The notes below the pieces were generated by a model that did no database searches, was not told where the DNA came from, and saw nothing but the letters and a program-made list of their open reading frames with translations. Below, in pieces: positions 24,989 through 32,782 of a stretch of DNA of 34,253 nucleotides. Position 1 is the first letter of the stretch; the number at the start of each line of letters is the position of its first letter. The DNA is from DASWIG01 sp965371445 (GTDB taxonomy: Bacteria; Acidobacteriota; Thermoanaerobaculia; Multivoradales; J023), in the NCBI GenBank assembly GCA_965371445.1, contig CBDUYN010000107.1, forward strand, positions 1 through 34,253. Direction: 5' to 3'. The position numbers were made by a program, and so were the translations under genes.

Positions 24989-25030
24989 CGTCTCTCCATT
25001 CGTCTTCAGGACCACCGTGTCGGGCGAATC

Positions 25031-27010
25031 TCACGCCGCCCCCTGGGTGATGGCGCGCCGGATCGCCGGCAACGCCCGCTCGGTGGCCTGGATCCCCTTC
25101 TCGACGAGCTCCTTGTCGCGCGGAAAGTCGACCCAGGTGAAGTCGGAGAGGTCCGGGTTGATGCGTACGTCGGCCGAGATCGCCTTGAAGTTGCCGAGCT
25201 CGTACTGGAGCGTCTGCATCGAGCTCATGGCGATGTCGAACATGTTCGGCAGGTCGACGCTGCGGGTGAGGTAGGCGAAGGGATTGAAGGCGTTGAAGCG
25301 GCGGTAGTATTTCGCGATCACCGTCTCGACGCCCTTCTTCATCGGCGGCACGACGTTGACCGCGATACAGATGTCGGCCCCCATGTCGCGGACCACCTCC
25401 GCCGGGCACGGGTCGGTGACGCCGCCGTCGACCAGGATGCGGTTGTCGAGGCGCACCGGCGCGATGGCGAGTGGCACCGAGCAGCTGGCGCGAAACGAGT
25501 CGGCGAGCGAGCCCGAGTCGAGGGCCACCCGTTCCCCGGTCTCGATGTCGGTCGCCACGACCTGGCAGGGCATCAGCAGGTCTTCAAAAGTCCTCTTGCC
25601 GCCGAGGAAGGGGAGGAAGGTCCGTTTGATGCCGTTTCCGGTCAGCAGCCCCGGCTGGACCATCGTGGCGTCGCGCATGGCGAGCGCCAGGAGCTTTTTC
25701 TGGGTGCCGAGCTCCGACGCGAGCTCGATCAGGCGCTGCGCCCGGAGCCCCGAGCAATAGCCGATGGCGACGAGGGATCCCATGCTGCAGCCGGCGAGCA
25801 GGTCGATCGGCAGGCCGTTGTCCTCGAAGACCTTGAGCACTCCCAGGTGGGCGAGGCCGAAAGCGGCGCCGCCGCCGAGGGCGAGCCCGACCGTACGCCC
25901 CAAGACCTTGCGCGCCAGCCGGTGGAGCGGGATCGCTCCCGGCGAGTCCGGCGCTTCGCGGAGGGTCTCGGCGAGCGTCTCCAGGTCCGAGGAGGCAAGC
26001 CTCTTGTCTTCCGGCAGGACGAAGGGCTCGCAGGCCGAGATATGGGTGGTCGTCGAGGTGCGGTTGTGGAGGTTGACGACCTGCAGGGTGTCGACCGCGG
26101 CCGAGGCGATCGCCGTGTAGTCGTCGACGCCGGCGCGGTCGACGAGCGCGATCAGCCGGTCGGAGAACTCGGCGACCGAGTCGACGAGGTACTGGTGGGT
26201 CCCGAGGTCGAAGACGAGATAGGCGAAACGGTCGGTGAGCTTGGCGACGAGGGTCGCGACCACCTCGCCGCAGGCGACGGCGCTCTCGCCTTCGACGACC
26301 AGGTGGAGCTGCGCCGGGAGAGGACCGGCGCTCGGCTTGACGAGGCTTAAGATCTCGCTTTTTGCCGTCTTGGCGTCGTGCAGCGTGTGGGCCTTCATCG
26401 AGGCGGGCTCGGAAACCGACTCCGAGGCGAGGCGTACGCGCATCAGGAGCACCTCGCCGTCCTGGTGCTCCGTCAGCAGGGTGGCCAGGGCCCCGGCGAC
26501 GAGCGAGCGGCCGAAAAGGCCGGGCCGCGAGACGATGCTGATCACCGTGATGGGCCGGCCCGTGTCGTCCTCGCCGCCCCGGGCCGTCGACGCCAGCCGC
26601 TGGCAGATGACTTTGGAGAAGTACTCCAGGGCCTTGGCGTTCTTCAAGAAAAAACGGTTGAAGGCCTCCTTCTTGAGCGACAGGAGGCGCGTTCTCTGCC
26701 CCACCCTGACCGTCGCCGAGCGCGGTCCGCCGACCACCAGGGCGAGCTCGCCAAAAAAGTCGCGCGGCCCGAGCCGGGTGATGATCTTCTCCTCTTTCTT
26801 GCCGCCCCAGATCTCGAGGACGCCGCTCAGGACGACGTAGAAGGTGTCGCCCTCCTCGCCCGCCCGGCAGATCGTCTCGCCCTTGCGGTAGAGCCGTTCG
26901 TCAAAAAGCGCCGAGACCTCGGCCAGCTCCTCGGGCGTCAGGTTGCTGAAGAGCGGGATGCTGCCCAGCGTGTGGACTCTTTCCGAGCTTGTGGTGCCCA
27001 TGGGGTTCAT
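25031..27010 (-). CDS. Cyclic-nucleotide-binding patatin-like phospholipase (NTE type)
   Basis: A 659-residue protein with three parts. Residues about 17-125 are a CAP-type cNMP-binding domain whose phosphate cassette FFGELALVVGGPRSATV keeps the Glu and Arg that hold the nucleotide and is very like that of protein kinase A. Residues about 145-330 resemble a degenerate P-loop ATPase (ISIVSRPGLFGRSLVAGALA). From about 370 comes a patatin lipase domain with the oxyanion loop GGGAAFG, nucleophile GCSMG (Ser near 408) and the Asp of LVDGG near 528. The layout matches neuropathy target esterase relatives, which cleave lysophospholipids. It leads a three-gene unit. I infer cAMP- or cGMP-gated lipase activity. 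No cyclase lies in the window. Confidence 0.85.
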   Translation of the reverse strand: MNPMGTTSSERVHTLGSIPLFSNLTPEELAEVSALFDERLYRKGETICRAGEEGDTFYVVLSGVLEIWGGKKEEKIITRLGPRDFFGELALVVGGPRSATVRVGQRTRLLSLKKEAFNRFFLKNAKALEYFSKVICQRLASTARGGEDDTGRPITVISIVSRPGLFGRSLVAGALATLLTEHQDGEVLLMRVRLASESVSEPASMKAHTLHDAKTAKSEILSLVKPSAGPLPAQLHLVVEGESAVACGEVVATLVAKLTDRFAYLVFDLGTHQYLVDSVAEFSDRLIALVDRAGVDDYTAIASAAVDTLQVVNLHNRTSTTTHISACEPFVLPEDKRLASSDLETLAETLREAPDSPGAIPLHRLARKVLGRTVGLALGGGAAFGLAHLGVLKVFEDNGLPIDLLAGCSMGSLVAIGYCSGLRAQRLIELASELGTQKKLLALAMRDATMVQPGLLTGNGIKRTFLPFLGGKRTFEDLLMPCQVVATDIETGERVALDSGSLADSFRASCSVPLAIAPVRLDNRILVDGGVTDPCPAEVVRDMGADICIAVNVVPPMKKGVETVIAKYYRRFNAFNPFAYLTRSVDLPNMFDIAMSSMQTLQYELGNFKAISADVRINPDLSDFTWVDFPRDKELVEKGIQATERALPAIRRAITQGAA

Positions 27011-27112
27011 CGTCTGGTAATCCTGACGTAGAGGCGCCGGTCCTCCGCGGGGCCGGTGCCCTGGATGACGGTTCGTTCTTTGACTCGACGGAGAAGTCTA
27101 ACACGACCTCCC

Positions 27113-28821
27113 TCAACCGGAACCAGGGACCACCAGGACGCGTCCTTCCCTCTCCCGCAGCCGGATGCGTACCCGGACGTTCGACGCGGGCAGATCGCGG
27201 CGGTCGAGCGTCAGGACGTAATGTCCTGAGATCGCCCGCGCCAGGCGGGCCGTAGCCTGCCCGGCGAAGCGGTGGGTCGACTCGTAGATGCCGCCGGTCG
27301 AGGCCGCGATCTCGCGCAGGCCCTCTTCCAGGGTGTGGTAGTCCGCGGTGGTGACGTCGAGGACAAAAACCGTCGTCCGCGACGCCACGAGGGCCTTCAA
27401 GGCCGGCAGGTAGTCGCCGCTCCTGCCGCCTTCGGCGAGCCCCCAGCCGAGGAAGACGAGGATTTTCTCCCCCGGGACGTGGACGAGCGCGTTGGCCAGG
27501 ACTTCCAGGCCCCGGTCGGGGGTCGCGGCGTCGCGCGCAGGTCCAGATGCTCCGAGAGGTAGGAGGCGCCCCGCCTTCTAAGGCGCGGCTCGGCGCCGAA
27601 GCTCACCGTCTCGACGAGCGCTTCGGTGACCTCGTCGTGACGGCGGGTGAAGTCGACCCAGAGCTTCAGGCGGGAGGTGAAGGTCACGACGGCCGCCCGG
27701 TCGTTGGGCGAGAGCGTGTCGACGAGGCCCTCAAGGGCCGGCAGGACACGCATCTGCCCCGAGACGCGCGACGCGATGCGTCCCGGCTGGACGAAAAAGA
27801 CCACGTGCTTCTCCTCGGGCGGTAGCCGTACGCCGTGGCGGGCGAGCTCGGCGACGAGCTCCGGATCGCGGTGCGCCGGGTCCGAGGACACCCAGTCGAC
27901 GGCGGCGACGCGGACGTCCTTGCCGCGGTGCGTGACCCGGAAGTCCTCGGGGCGCAGGTCGAGGAGCGGGTCGCCGGTCGAGCTGATCGCCCGCACCACG
28001 ATCGAGACGAGCTCGACCGAGATCTCGTCGGTGAAGAGGAGCTCGGTTTCGGCGGCGGGCGACGCGGCCGTCTCCGTGCTCAAGGCGACGCTCGCTTCGG
28101 CATCGTCGGTCTCGGCCCCGAGCTCTTCGACGAGCCGGGCCTCGCCCGGCGGCGTGAAGGCGGCGAGCTCCGGAGCGAGCGCCGTCCCGGCCACGAGCAC
28201 CTCGTGACGGACGCGGATCCGTTGGCTCCCGGCGGCGTCCCAACGTCCGTCGGCGGGCTCGGAAGAGACCTCGACCGCGCGGACGAGCAACGAGGCGCGC
28301 TCGACCAGGAGCCGCGTCGTGATCGTCGAGCCCATGCGGGAGAGCGTGAGGACGACGCAGGTCGCCCCGCCGCAGGGCTCCTCGTCGCCGAGCACGGCGC
28401 GCTCGGGGTCCTCCAGGGCGGCCCGGCTGCCGCCGAGGGTGGCAGCGACGGCCAACGCGTCGAGCCCGCCCGCGCCGAGGATCGCGACGATCCCCGTGAC
28501 GACGGAGCGGAGCGGCTGGTACTGGGCGAGGCCGTGGTCGTAGAGGAACGCGGTGCCGGCGTCACGCCAGAGGACGCGGTGCGGTGTGCCGTCGTCGGTG
28601 GTGAGGGTGAGGCGAAAGCCCGCGGCGCTGGCGACGGTCTCGAAGCGGAAGGTGCGGACGCGCCCGGCGTCCTCGATCTCGATCGTGCCGCGGTCGTGGT
28701 AGGTCGAGAGGCCGCGGTAGGCCTCGCGGAGGCGGGCGAGGACGTCGAAGGCGTCGTCCGCGGCCAGGGGCGGGCCGCAGAGCAAGGCGAGGAGGAGGGC
28801 GGCAAGGGTCTTCCGGGACAT
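27113..28821 (-). pseudogene. Secreted VWFA-related protein interrupted by a frameshift
   Basis: The first frame (28821 to about 27540) gives a signal peptide MSRKTLAALLLALLCGPPLA, an N-terminal domain of about 200 residues resembling lipoprotein-carrier-like folds, and the start of an acidobacterial VWFA-related domain (LVSIVVRAISSTGDPLLDLR, PEDFRVTHRGKDV). Near 27531-27540 the frame is lost in a CGCGCG tract. The remaining VWFA domain continues in another frame (RDAATPDRGLEVLANALVHV, KILVFLGWG) to the stop at 27113. Removing one CG pair restores a single ORF of about 568 residues. It may be a real pseudogene, a phase-variable tract or a sequencing error. A -10 box TAGACT lies nine bases before the ATG. 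Confidence 0.75.
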
Positions 28822-28833
28822 GTCCTGACTAGT

Positions 28834-29281
28834 CTATCCGGTGGTCTCTGTCCAGTCGTGCCGATCGAGCTCGCTCCAGGAGAGGAGCTTACCCTTGCTC
28901 CGTTCCTGGGTCTCGTCGCCGCCGTAGACGACGATCTGCTCGCCGAGGCGCCACGGCAGGTTGTCTCCGTTGAGCTTCAACCGGTCAGTGAAGCGGCCGA
29001 AAGCCGAGAAATACCCTAAAGACGGGGTCCGTCCGGACTTGATCTCTACCAGGTGGAGGCGACCGCTCTGTTCGACGACGAGGTCGATCTCCAGCCGTCC
29101 GCGTTCCAGGTAGAAGTAGAGCCGCGAGCGCCGGCCGCGGTGGCAATACTGCTTGACGACCTCGGAGACGACCCAGGTCTCGAAGAGGGGGCCGCGAAGC
29201 GGATGGGTGGCCAGTTGCTCAGGCGCCTCGATGCCCAGGAGGTTCGCGGCGAGCCCGGAGTCGTAGGGTCCGCTCGATCAT
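28834..29281 (-). pseudogene. AAA_14/DUF4143 ATPase with internal deletion
   Basis: At 29281 an ATG begins MIERTLR, the typical opening of AAA_14 ATPases. Within 15 bases the frame changes, and from YDSGLAANLLGIEAPEQLAT onwards the minus strand encodes an intact DUF4143 C-terminal domain, including PLRGPLFETWVVSEVVKQY and the nuclease-like ERGRLEIDLVVE..HLVEIKSG core, ending at 28834. The whole P-loop ATPase domain between these parts is missing. There is no start codon in the frame of the DUF4143 part. Its stop overlaps the -10 box of the VWFA gene. Confidence 0.7.
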
Positions 29282-29302
29282 GGCTCCGATCCTAGCAGAA
29301 GC

Positions 29303-29335
29303 GGCCAAATCGAAAGTTCAATTGTCGATTTGGCC
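29303..29335. repeat. 11-base perfect inverted repeat upstream of the ATPase remnant
   Basis: GGCCAAATCGA (29303-29313) and TCGATTTGGCC (29325-29335) are perfect inverted arms around an 11-base AT-rich spacer, in otherwise GC-rich DNA. It ends 22 bases before the ATG of the deleted AAA_14 gene, so it is probably that gene's operator. A mobile-element terminus is the alternative. Confidence 0.6.
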
Positions 29336-29488
29336 ACTCCCGGCCACCGGGCCGCAGAGCAGGAGGGCGAGCAGGGCGAGTGTGCCTGGACGAGGTCCGG
29401 TCGCGCCCGGACCGCTTCATGGCGGCGCGCCTGATGGTCTACGAAGGCGATGGGGGCCGACGCTGTCCGCGGCGGGCGCTGCCGCGGA

Positions 29489-29516
29489 TTGGTGCTGGCG
29501 CTTCCCGTTTTATATG
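29489..29516 (+). promoter_or_regulatory. Putative promoter of the sulfatase-TPR gene
   Basis: TTGGTG (29489-29494), a 16-base spacer and TATATG (29511-29516). The -10 box ends eight bases before the GTG start at 29525 and no ribosome binding site lies between, again pointing to a leaderless message. Confidence 0.4.
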
Positions 29517-29524
29517 GTTCGCCC

Positions 29525-31837
29525 GTGAAAGCGTCCGTCCGCCTCGCCCTCGCCGCCCTCCTGCCGCTCGCCGTCGTCCTCCTGGGTTGCCCTGCCGACG
29601 CGCCTCAGGACGCCGAGACCGAAGCGGCCTTCGAGCCCCGCCCCGGGACGAGCGTCGTCCTCGTCTCGATCGACACCCTGCGCGCCGACCGCTTGCCGGC
29701 CTACGGCTACGACGGCGTCGAGACTCCGGCGATCGACGCCCTGCGCGCCGACTCGATCCTTTTTGAGCGGGCCTACTCCCACTGTCCCCTGACCCTGCCC
29801 TCGCACGTCAGCCTCTTCACCGGGAAGCTGCCGCCGACGACCGGCGTGCGCGACAACGCCGGCTACCGGCTGGAGGAGGGCGCGCCGAGCTTCCTGCCGA
29901 CGCTCCTCGGCCGGGCGGGCTACCGCACGGGCGCCGCCGTCTCCAGCTACGCCATCCGCGCCACCACCGGCATGGCCCAGGGCTTCGAGCTCTACGACGA
30001 CCGCATGGAGCAGGAGGAGGCCTCGGAGCTCTGGGGTCCCGAGCGCTTCGGAGACCGGACGCTCGTGCCGGCCGTCGAATGGCTGCGGAAAGTAGCCGCG
30101 CCCGGCTCCGCCGAGCCCTTCTTCCTCTTCTTCCACCTCTACGAGCCGCACCTGCCGCTCTCGCCCCCGGAGCCCTTTCGGAGCCGTTGGGGCGAGACCT
30201 ACGAGGCCGAGGTCGCCGCCGCCGACGCCGTCGTGGGCGATCTCGTCGCCGAGCTGAAGCGTCTCGGGACCTACGACGACGCGCTCGTCGTCCTCCTCTC
30301 CGACCACGGCGAAGGGCTGATGGACCACGGCGAGGGGGCGCACGGCATCTTCGTCTACCCCGAGGTGCTCCAGGTGCCGCTCATGGTGAAGCTCCCCGGC
30401 GCGGCGCGCGCCGGGACAGCGGTCGAGGAGCCCGTGCAGCTCATCGACGTCCTGCCTACCGTCCTCGAGGTGCTGGGCCTCGACGAGCCCGAGGGACTGG
30501 AAGGTAGCTCGCTTCTCGGTCCCCTCGACGGGCGGGAGATCTACTCGGAGACCTACTACCCCCGGCTCCACCTGGGCTGGAGCGACCTCGCGTCGCTCAT
30601 CCGCGGACGCTTCCAGTACGTCGAGGCCCCCGAGCCCGAGCTCTACGACCTCGCCCGTGACCCGGGCGCGACGCGGAACGTCCTGCGCGAGAACCGCCGC
30701 GTCTACTCGGAGCTGCGCGAACGGATGAAGGACTTCCGCCGTCCTCTGGAAATGCCGACCGAGGAGGACCCGGAGACGCTCGCCAAGCTCGCCGCCCTGG
30801 GGTACCTGGCGACGAGCGCCGAGCCCGTCGAGGGTGAGCTGCCCGATCCCAAGTCCCAGATCCAGGCGGCGACGGCCGACGCCGAGCTCGCCCAGAAGCT
30901 TTTTCAGGAGCGTCGCTTCGCCGAGGCGATCCTGCCGCTAGAGTCGATCCTGGAGCGCAATCCTCGGCGCACCGACGCCTGGCGCCAGCTCGGTACGGCT
31001 TTGAAGGAGGCGGGCCGGTACGAGGAGTCGCTGGAAGCCTTCGAGAAGACGCTGGAGCTGACTCGGGGCTCGCCGCAGGTGCTCGTCCAGGCGGGGCAGG
31101 TTCTGGTGCTCCTGGGCCGTCGCGACGACGCCCGCCGTCACGGCGAGCTCGCCGCCGAGCGCGAGCCGCTCCTGGCCGCCGAGCTGCGCCTGGAGATCGC
31201 TCTCGCCGAAGGCGACCTCGACGCCGCCATGGCCGAGCTCGACGTCCGCTTCGGCCAGGACCGGATCAGCCGCCGAAGCCGGATGCAGCTCGCGAGCGCC
31301 CTTTCCGATCGCGGACGCCACCGCGAGGCGCTCGCCCTTGTCGAGGAGGTGGTGGCGGAGAAGCCGGGTCCGTCGACTTGGAACGTCCTGGCGCTCGTCC
31401 TGATCAACGGCGGCCGCGGCGCCGACGCCGAGCCGGTTCTGGAACGCGTCCTGGCCGAGGACGCTTCGAACGCCCTCGCCAACGAGCGCCGGGGTCTGCT
31501 GGAGCTCCAGCGCGGCCGTCCCGACGCCGCCCGCGGCTACCTGGACCGCGCTCTCGACACGAACGACCAGGCGGCGAACGCCTGGAACCTCCTCGGGGTC
31601 GCCCGCTTCCAGCTGCGCGACATCCCCGGCGCGCTCGACGCCTGGCAGAAGTCCGTCGAGATCGATCCCGAGCAGTGGGATTCGCTCTACAACCTGGGCT
31701 TCACGGCCGCCCGCGCCGGACGGCGCCAGCAGGCGGTCGACGCGTTGCGTCTTTACGTCGCGACGGCGCCTAGCGAGCTCTTCTCGGACGAGATCGCCGA
31801 AGCCCGGCGCCTGCTCGGTCAGCTGGAGGGTCGATGA
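29525..31837 (+). CDS. Sulfatase-family hydrolase lipoprotein with C-terminal TPR repeats
   Basis: A 770-residue lipoprotein. The signal MKASVRLALAALLPLAVVLL ends in the lipobox LLGC. Residues about 40-440 form an alkaline-phosphatase-superfamily domain with the metal site VSIDTLRADRLPAYGY, the nucleophile region CPLTLPSHVSLFTG, and LLSDHGEGLMDHGEGAHG. The formylglycine motif CxPxR is not met because the Arg is missing, so a Thr nucleophile (TLPSH) is more likely and true sulfatase activity is doubtful. Residues about 475-765 hold six or more TPR-like repeats (AWRQLGTALKEAGRYEESLE, AWNLLGVARFQLRDIPGALD). The GTG at 29525 is preferred because it starts the signal peptide directly. The substrate is unknown; it probably faces the periplasm. 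Confidence 0.82.
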   Translation: MKASVRLALAALLPLAVVLLGCPADAPQDAETEAAFEPRPGTSVVLVSIDTLRADRLPAYGYDGVETPAIDALRADSILFERAYSHCPLTLPSHVSLFTGKLPPTTGVRDNAGYRLEEGAPSFLPTLLGRAGYRTGAAVSSYAIRATTGMAQGFELYDDRMEQEEASELWGPERFGDRTLVPAVEWLRKVAAPGSAEPFFLFFHLYEPHLPLSPPEPFRSRWGETYEAEVAAADAVVGDLVAELKRLGTYDDALVVLLSDHGEGLMDHGEGAHGIFVYPEVLQVPLMVKLPGAARAGTAVEEPVQLIDVLPTVLEVLGLDEPEGLEGSSLLGPLDGREIYSETYYPRLHLGWSDLASLIRGRFQYVEAPEPELYDLARDPGATRNVLRENRRVYSELRERMKDFRRPLEMPTEEDPETLAKLAALGYLATSAEPVEGELPDPKSQIQAATADAELAQKLFQERRFAEAILPLESILERNPRRTDAWRQLGTALKEAGRYEESLEAFEKTLELTRGSPQVLVQAGQVLVLLGRRDDARRHGELAAEREPLLAAELRLEIALAEGDLDAAMAELDVRFGQDRISRRSRMQLASALSDRGRHREALALVEEVVAEKPGPSTWNVLALVLINGGRGADAEPVLERVLAEDASNALANERRGLLELQRGRPDAARGYLDRALDTNDQAANAWNLLGVARFQLRDIPGALDAWQKSVEIDPEQWDSLYNLGFTAARAGRRQQAVDALRLYVATAPSELFSDEIAEARRLLGQLEGR

Positions 31838-31840
31838 CAA

Positions 31841-31963
31841 GGTCTTAGCTCGCGGATAGACCTCGAAGTCGAGATCTTTGGCCTCGCGTCCGAGAAGCGT
31901 GTCGCGCACCGAGCCGCCGCCGACGAGCGCTCGTCCCCCGGCACGGGCGACTTCAGACTGGGC
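31841..31963 (-). pseudogene. CCA-adding enzyme N-terminal fragment
   Basis: The minus strand encodes 41 codons ending in GGRALVGGGSVRDTLLGREA then KDLDFEVY, the nucleotidyltransferase motif of tRNA CCA-adding and poly(A) polymerases (GGxVRD and the DxE metal pair, here DLDFE). There is no start codon at the family's N-terminus and no homologous continuation after FEVYPRAKT. It is a short remnant wedged between the sulfatase stop and the toxin-antitoxin pair. Confidence 0.7.
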
Positions 31964-31999
31964 TTGCCCAGAATCCGCCGACCTCGAGGGAAGAGGAGC

Positions 32000-32005
32000 T
32001 ATACT
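32000..32005 (+). promoter_or_regulatory. -10 box of the phd/parE pair
   Basis: TATACT lies 19 bases before the antitoxin ATG. Unlike several neighbours this gene does have a strong AGGAGG ribosome binding site (32012-32017). No good -35 was found. Confidence 0.35.
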
Positions 32006-32024
32006 TGAACCAGGAGGACAGTAG

Positions 32025-32312
32025 ATGATGGAAAGCCGATTCCCCACCCGGGTCACAGTCTCCGATCTCCAAGAGAACGCCTCCGCGGTCCTTGCTGAAG
32101 TCCGGGACGCCAAAGCTCCGACCGCCATCCTCGAAGATGAGCAACCCGCGGTCGTCTTGATGAGCCTCGAGACCTTCGAGAAGGCGGAGGCGGAGACTGG
32201 TATCTTGAAGCGACTCGCCAAGGGCGAGCTCGAGATCGCCGCCGGGACGGGCCATGACCTCGCAGAGGTACTGGCCGACGCCGACCGCATCCTCGCGTCC
32301 TACGCCTCCTGA
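32025..32312 (+). CDS. Phd/YefM-family antitoxin
   Basis: A 95-residue protein. The N-terminal part TRVTVSDLQENASAVLAEVR followed by PTAILEDEQPAVVLMSLETFEK is the Phd/YefM DNA-binding fold. The C-terminal tail (LAKGELEIAAGTGHDLAEVL) should wrap the toxin. Such antitoxins bind the operon promoter and neutralise a RelE/ParE toxin. It appears intact, with a strong ribosome binding site. A second ATG codon follows the first directly; both are possible starts. Its TGA shares one base with the toxin ATG. Confidence 0.85.
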   Translation: MMESRFPTRVTVSDLQENASAVLAEVRDAKAPTAILEDEQPAVVLMSLETFEKAEAETGILKRLAKGELEIAAGTGHDLAEVLADADRILASYAS

Positions 32313-32515
32313 TGCGGCTACGGTTCACACCGAGTGGCCGCGACCACTTTCTCGACATCATCGATTACATCGCCCAGGACCGGCCCATGGCTGCCGCTCG
32401 TTTTCGGGAACGAGCCGAGAAGGTCTTGAGCGGGCTGGAGCTCTTTCCTGAATCGGGCAGGAAGATCCCCGAGTTTCCCGATCTTCCACACCGGGAGGTC
32501 ATCATCCGGCCCTGA
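32312..32515 (+). pseudogene. ParE/RelE-family toxin, C-terminally shortened
   Basis: A 67-residue frame, MRLRFTPSGRDHFLDIIDYI to PDLPHREVIIRP, that matches the first two thirds of ParE toxins (helical hairpin plus LELFPESGRKIPEF). Family members usually continue YRLFYR and a final strand to about 95-100 residues. Here a TGA follows RP, and no other frame restores the rest. The missing strands normally complete the fold and carry key residues, so the toxin is probably inactive, although its antitoxin is intact. The coupled TGATG start supports origin as a normal pair. Confidence 0.7.
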
Positions 32516-32782
32516 GGACGGCCCTCCGGGGTGGGTGGGAACCGACCTGAGGTGCCATGCACTTCACAGCGGGGCGAGGGGATCCTCCTGGGTTCCGAGA
32601 TTACGAACTACGGCGGTGCCGCGGGGACTTCTCATGCCATGCTCTCCGGCGAGCCGCTCGCCGCGCCGGCGGGAGACCTGGAGGGACGGCTCGTCCCGCT
32701 GCGCAAGCACCGCGGGGTATGGGGCCAGCCCTCAGCTATGGTCGGTTCTCGAGACCCGGAATAGCTCCCGAAGCCCCATTGA
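32516..32782. other. Gap without recognisable gene
   Basis: These 267 bases separate the shortened toxin from the ADOP permease. Several open frames cross it on both strands, but none has a start with a ribosome binding site and a family I recognise. Composition shifts here from GC-rich to the lower GC of the permease gene, so this is likely a junction between DNA of different origin. Confidence 0.4.

Noticed and set aside
27011..27112. GC-rich inverted repeat between the VWFA and patatin genes as a terminator
   Set aside because: Imperfect arms around 27037-27062 without a following T-tract in the minus direction; too weak to call.
29818..29863. Classical sulfatase formylglycine site
   Set aside because: The local sequence is CPLTLPSH, which lacks the Pro/Ala at position 3 and Arg at position 5 of CxPxR.
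30938..32290. Minus-strand frame of 450 codons overlapping the sulfatase 3' end and the Phd gene
   Set aside because: Only the short CCA-adding-enzyme stretch at 31841-31963 is meaningful. The rest is antisense to real genes.
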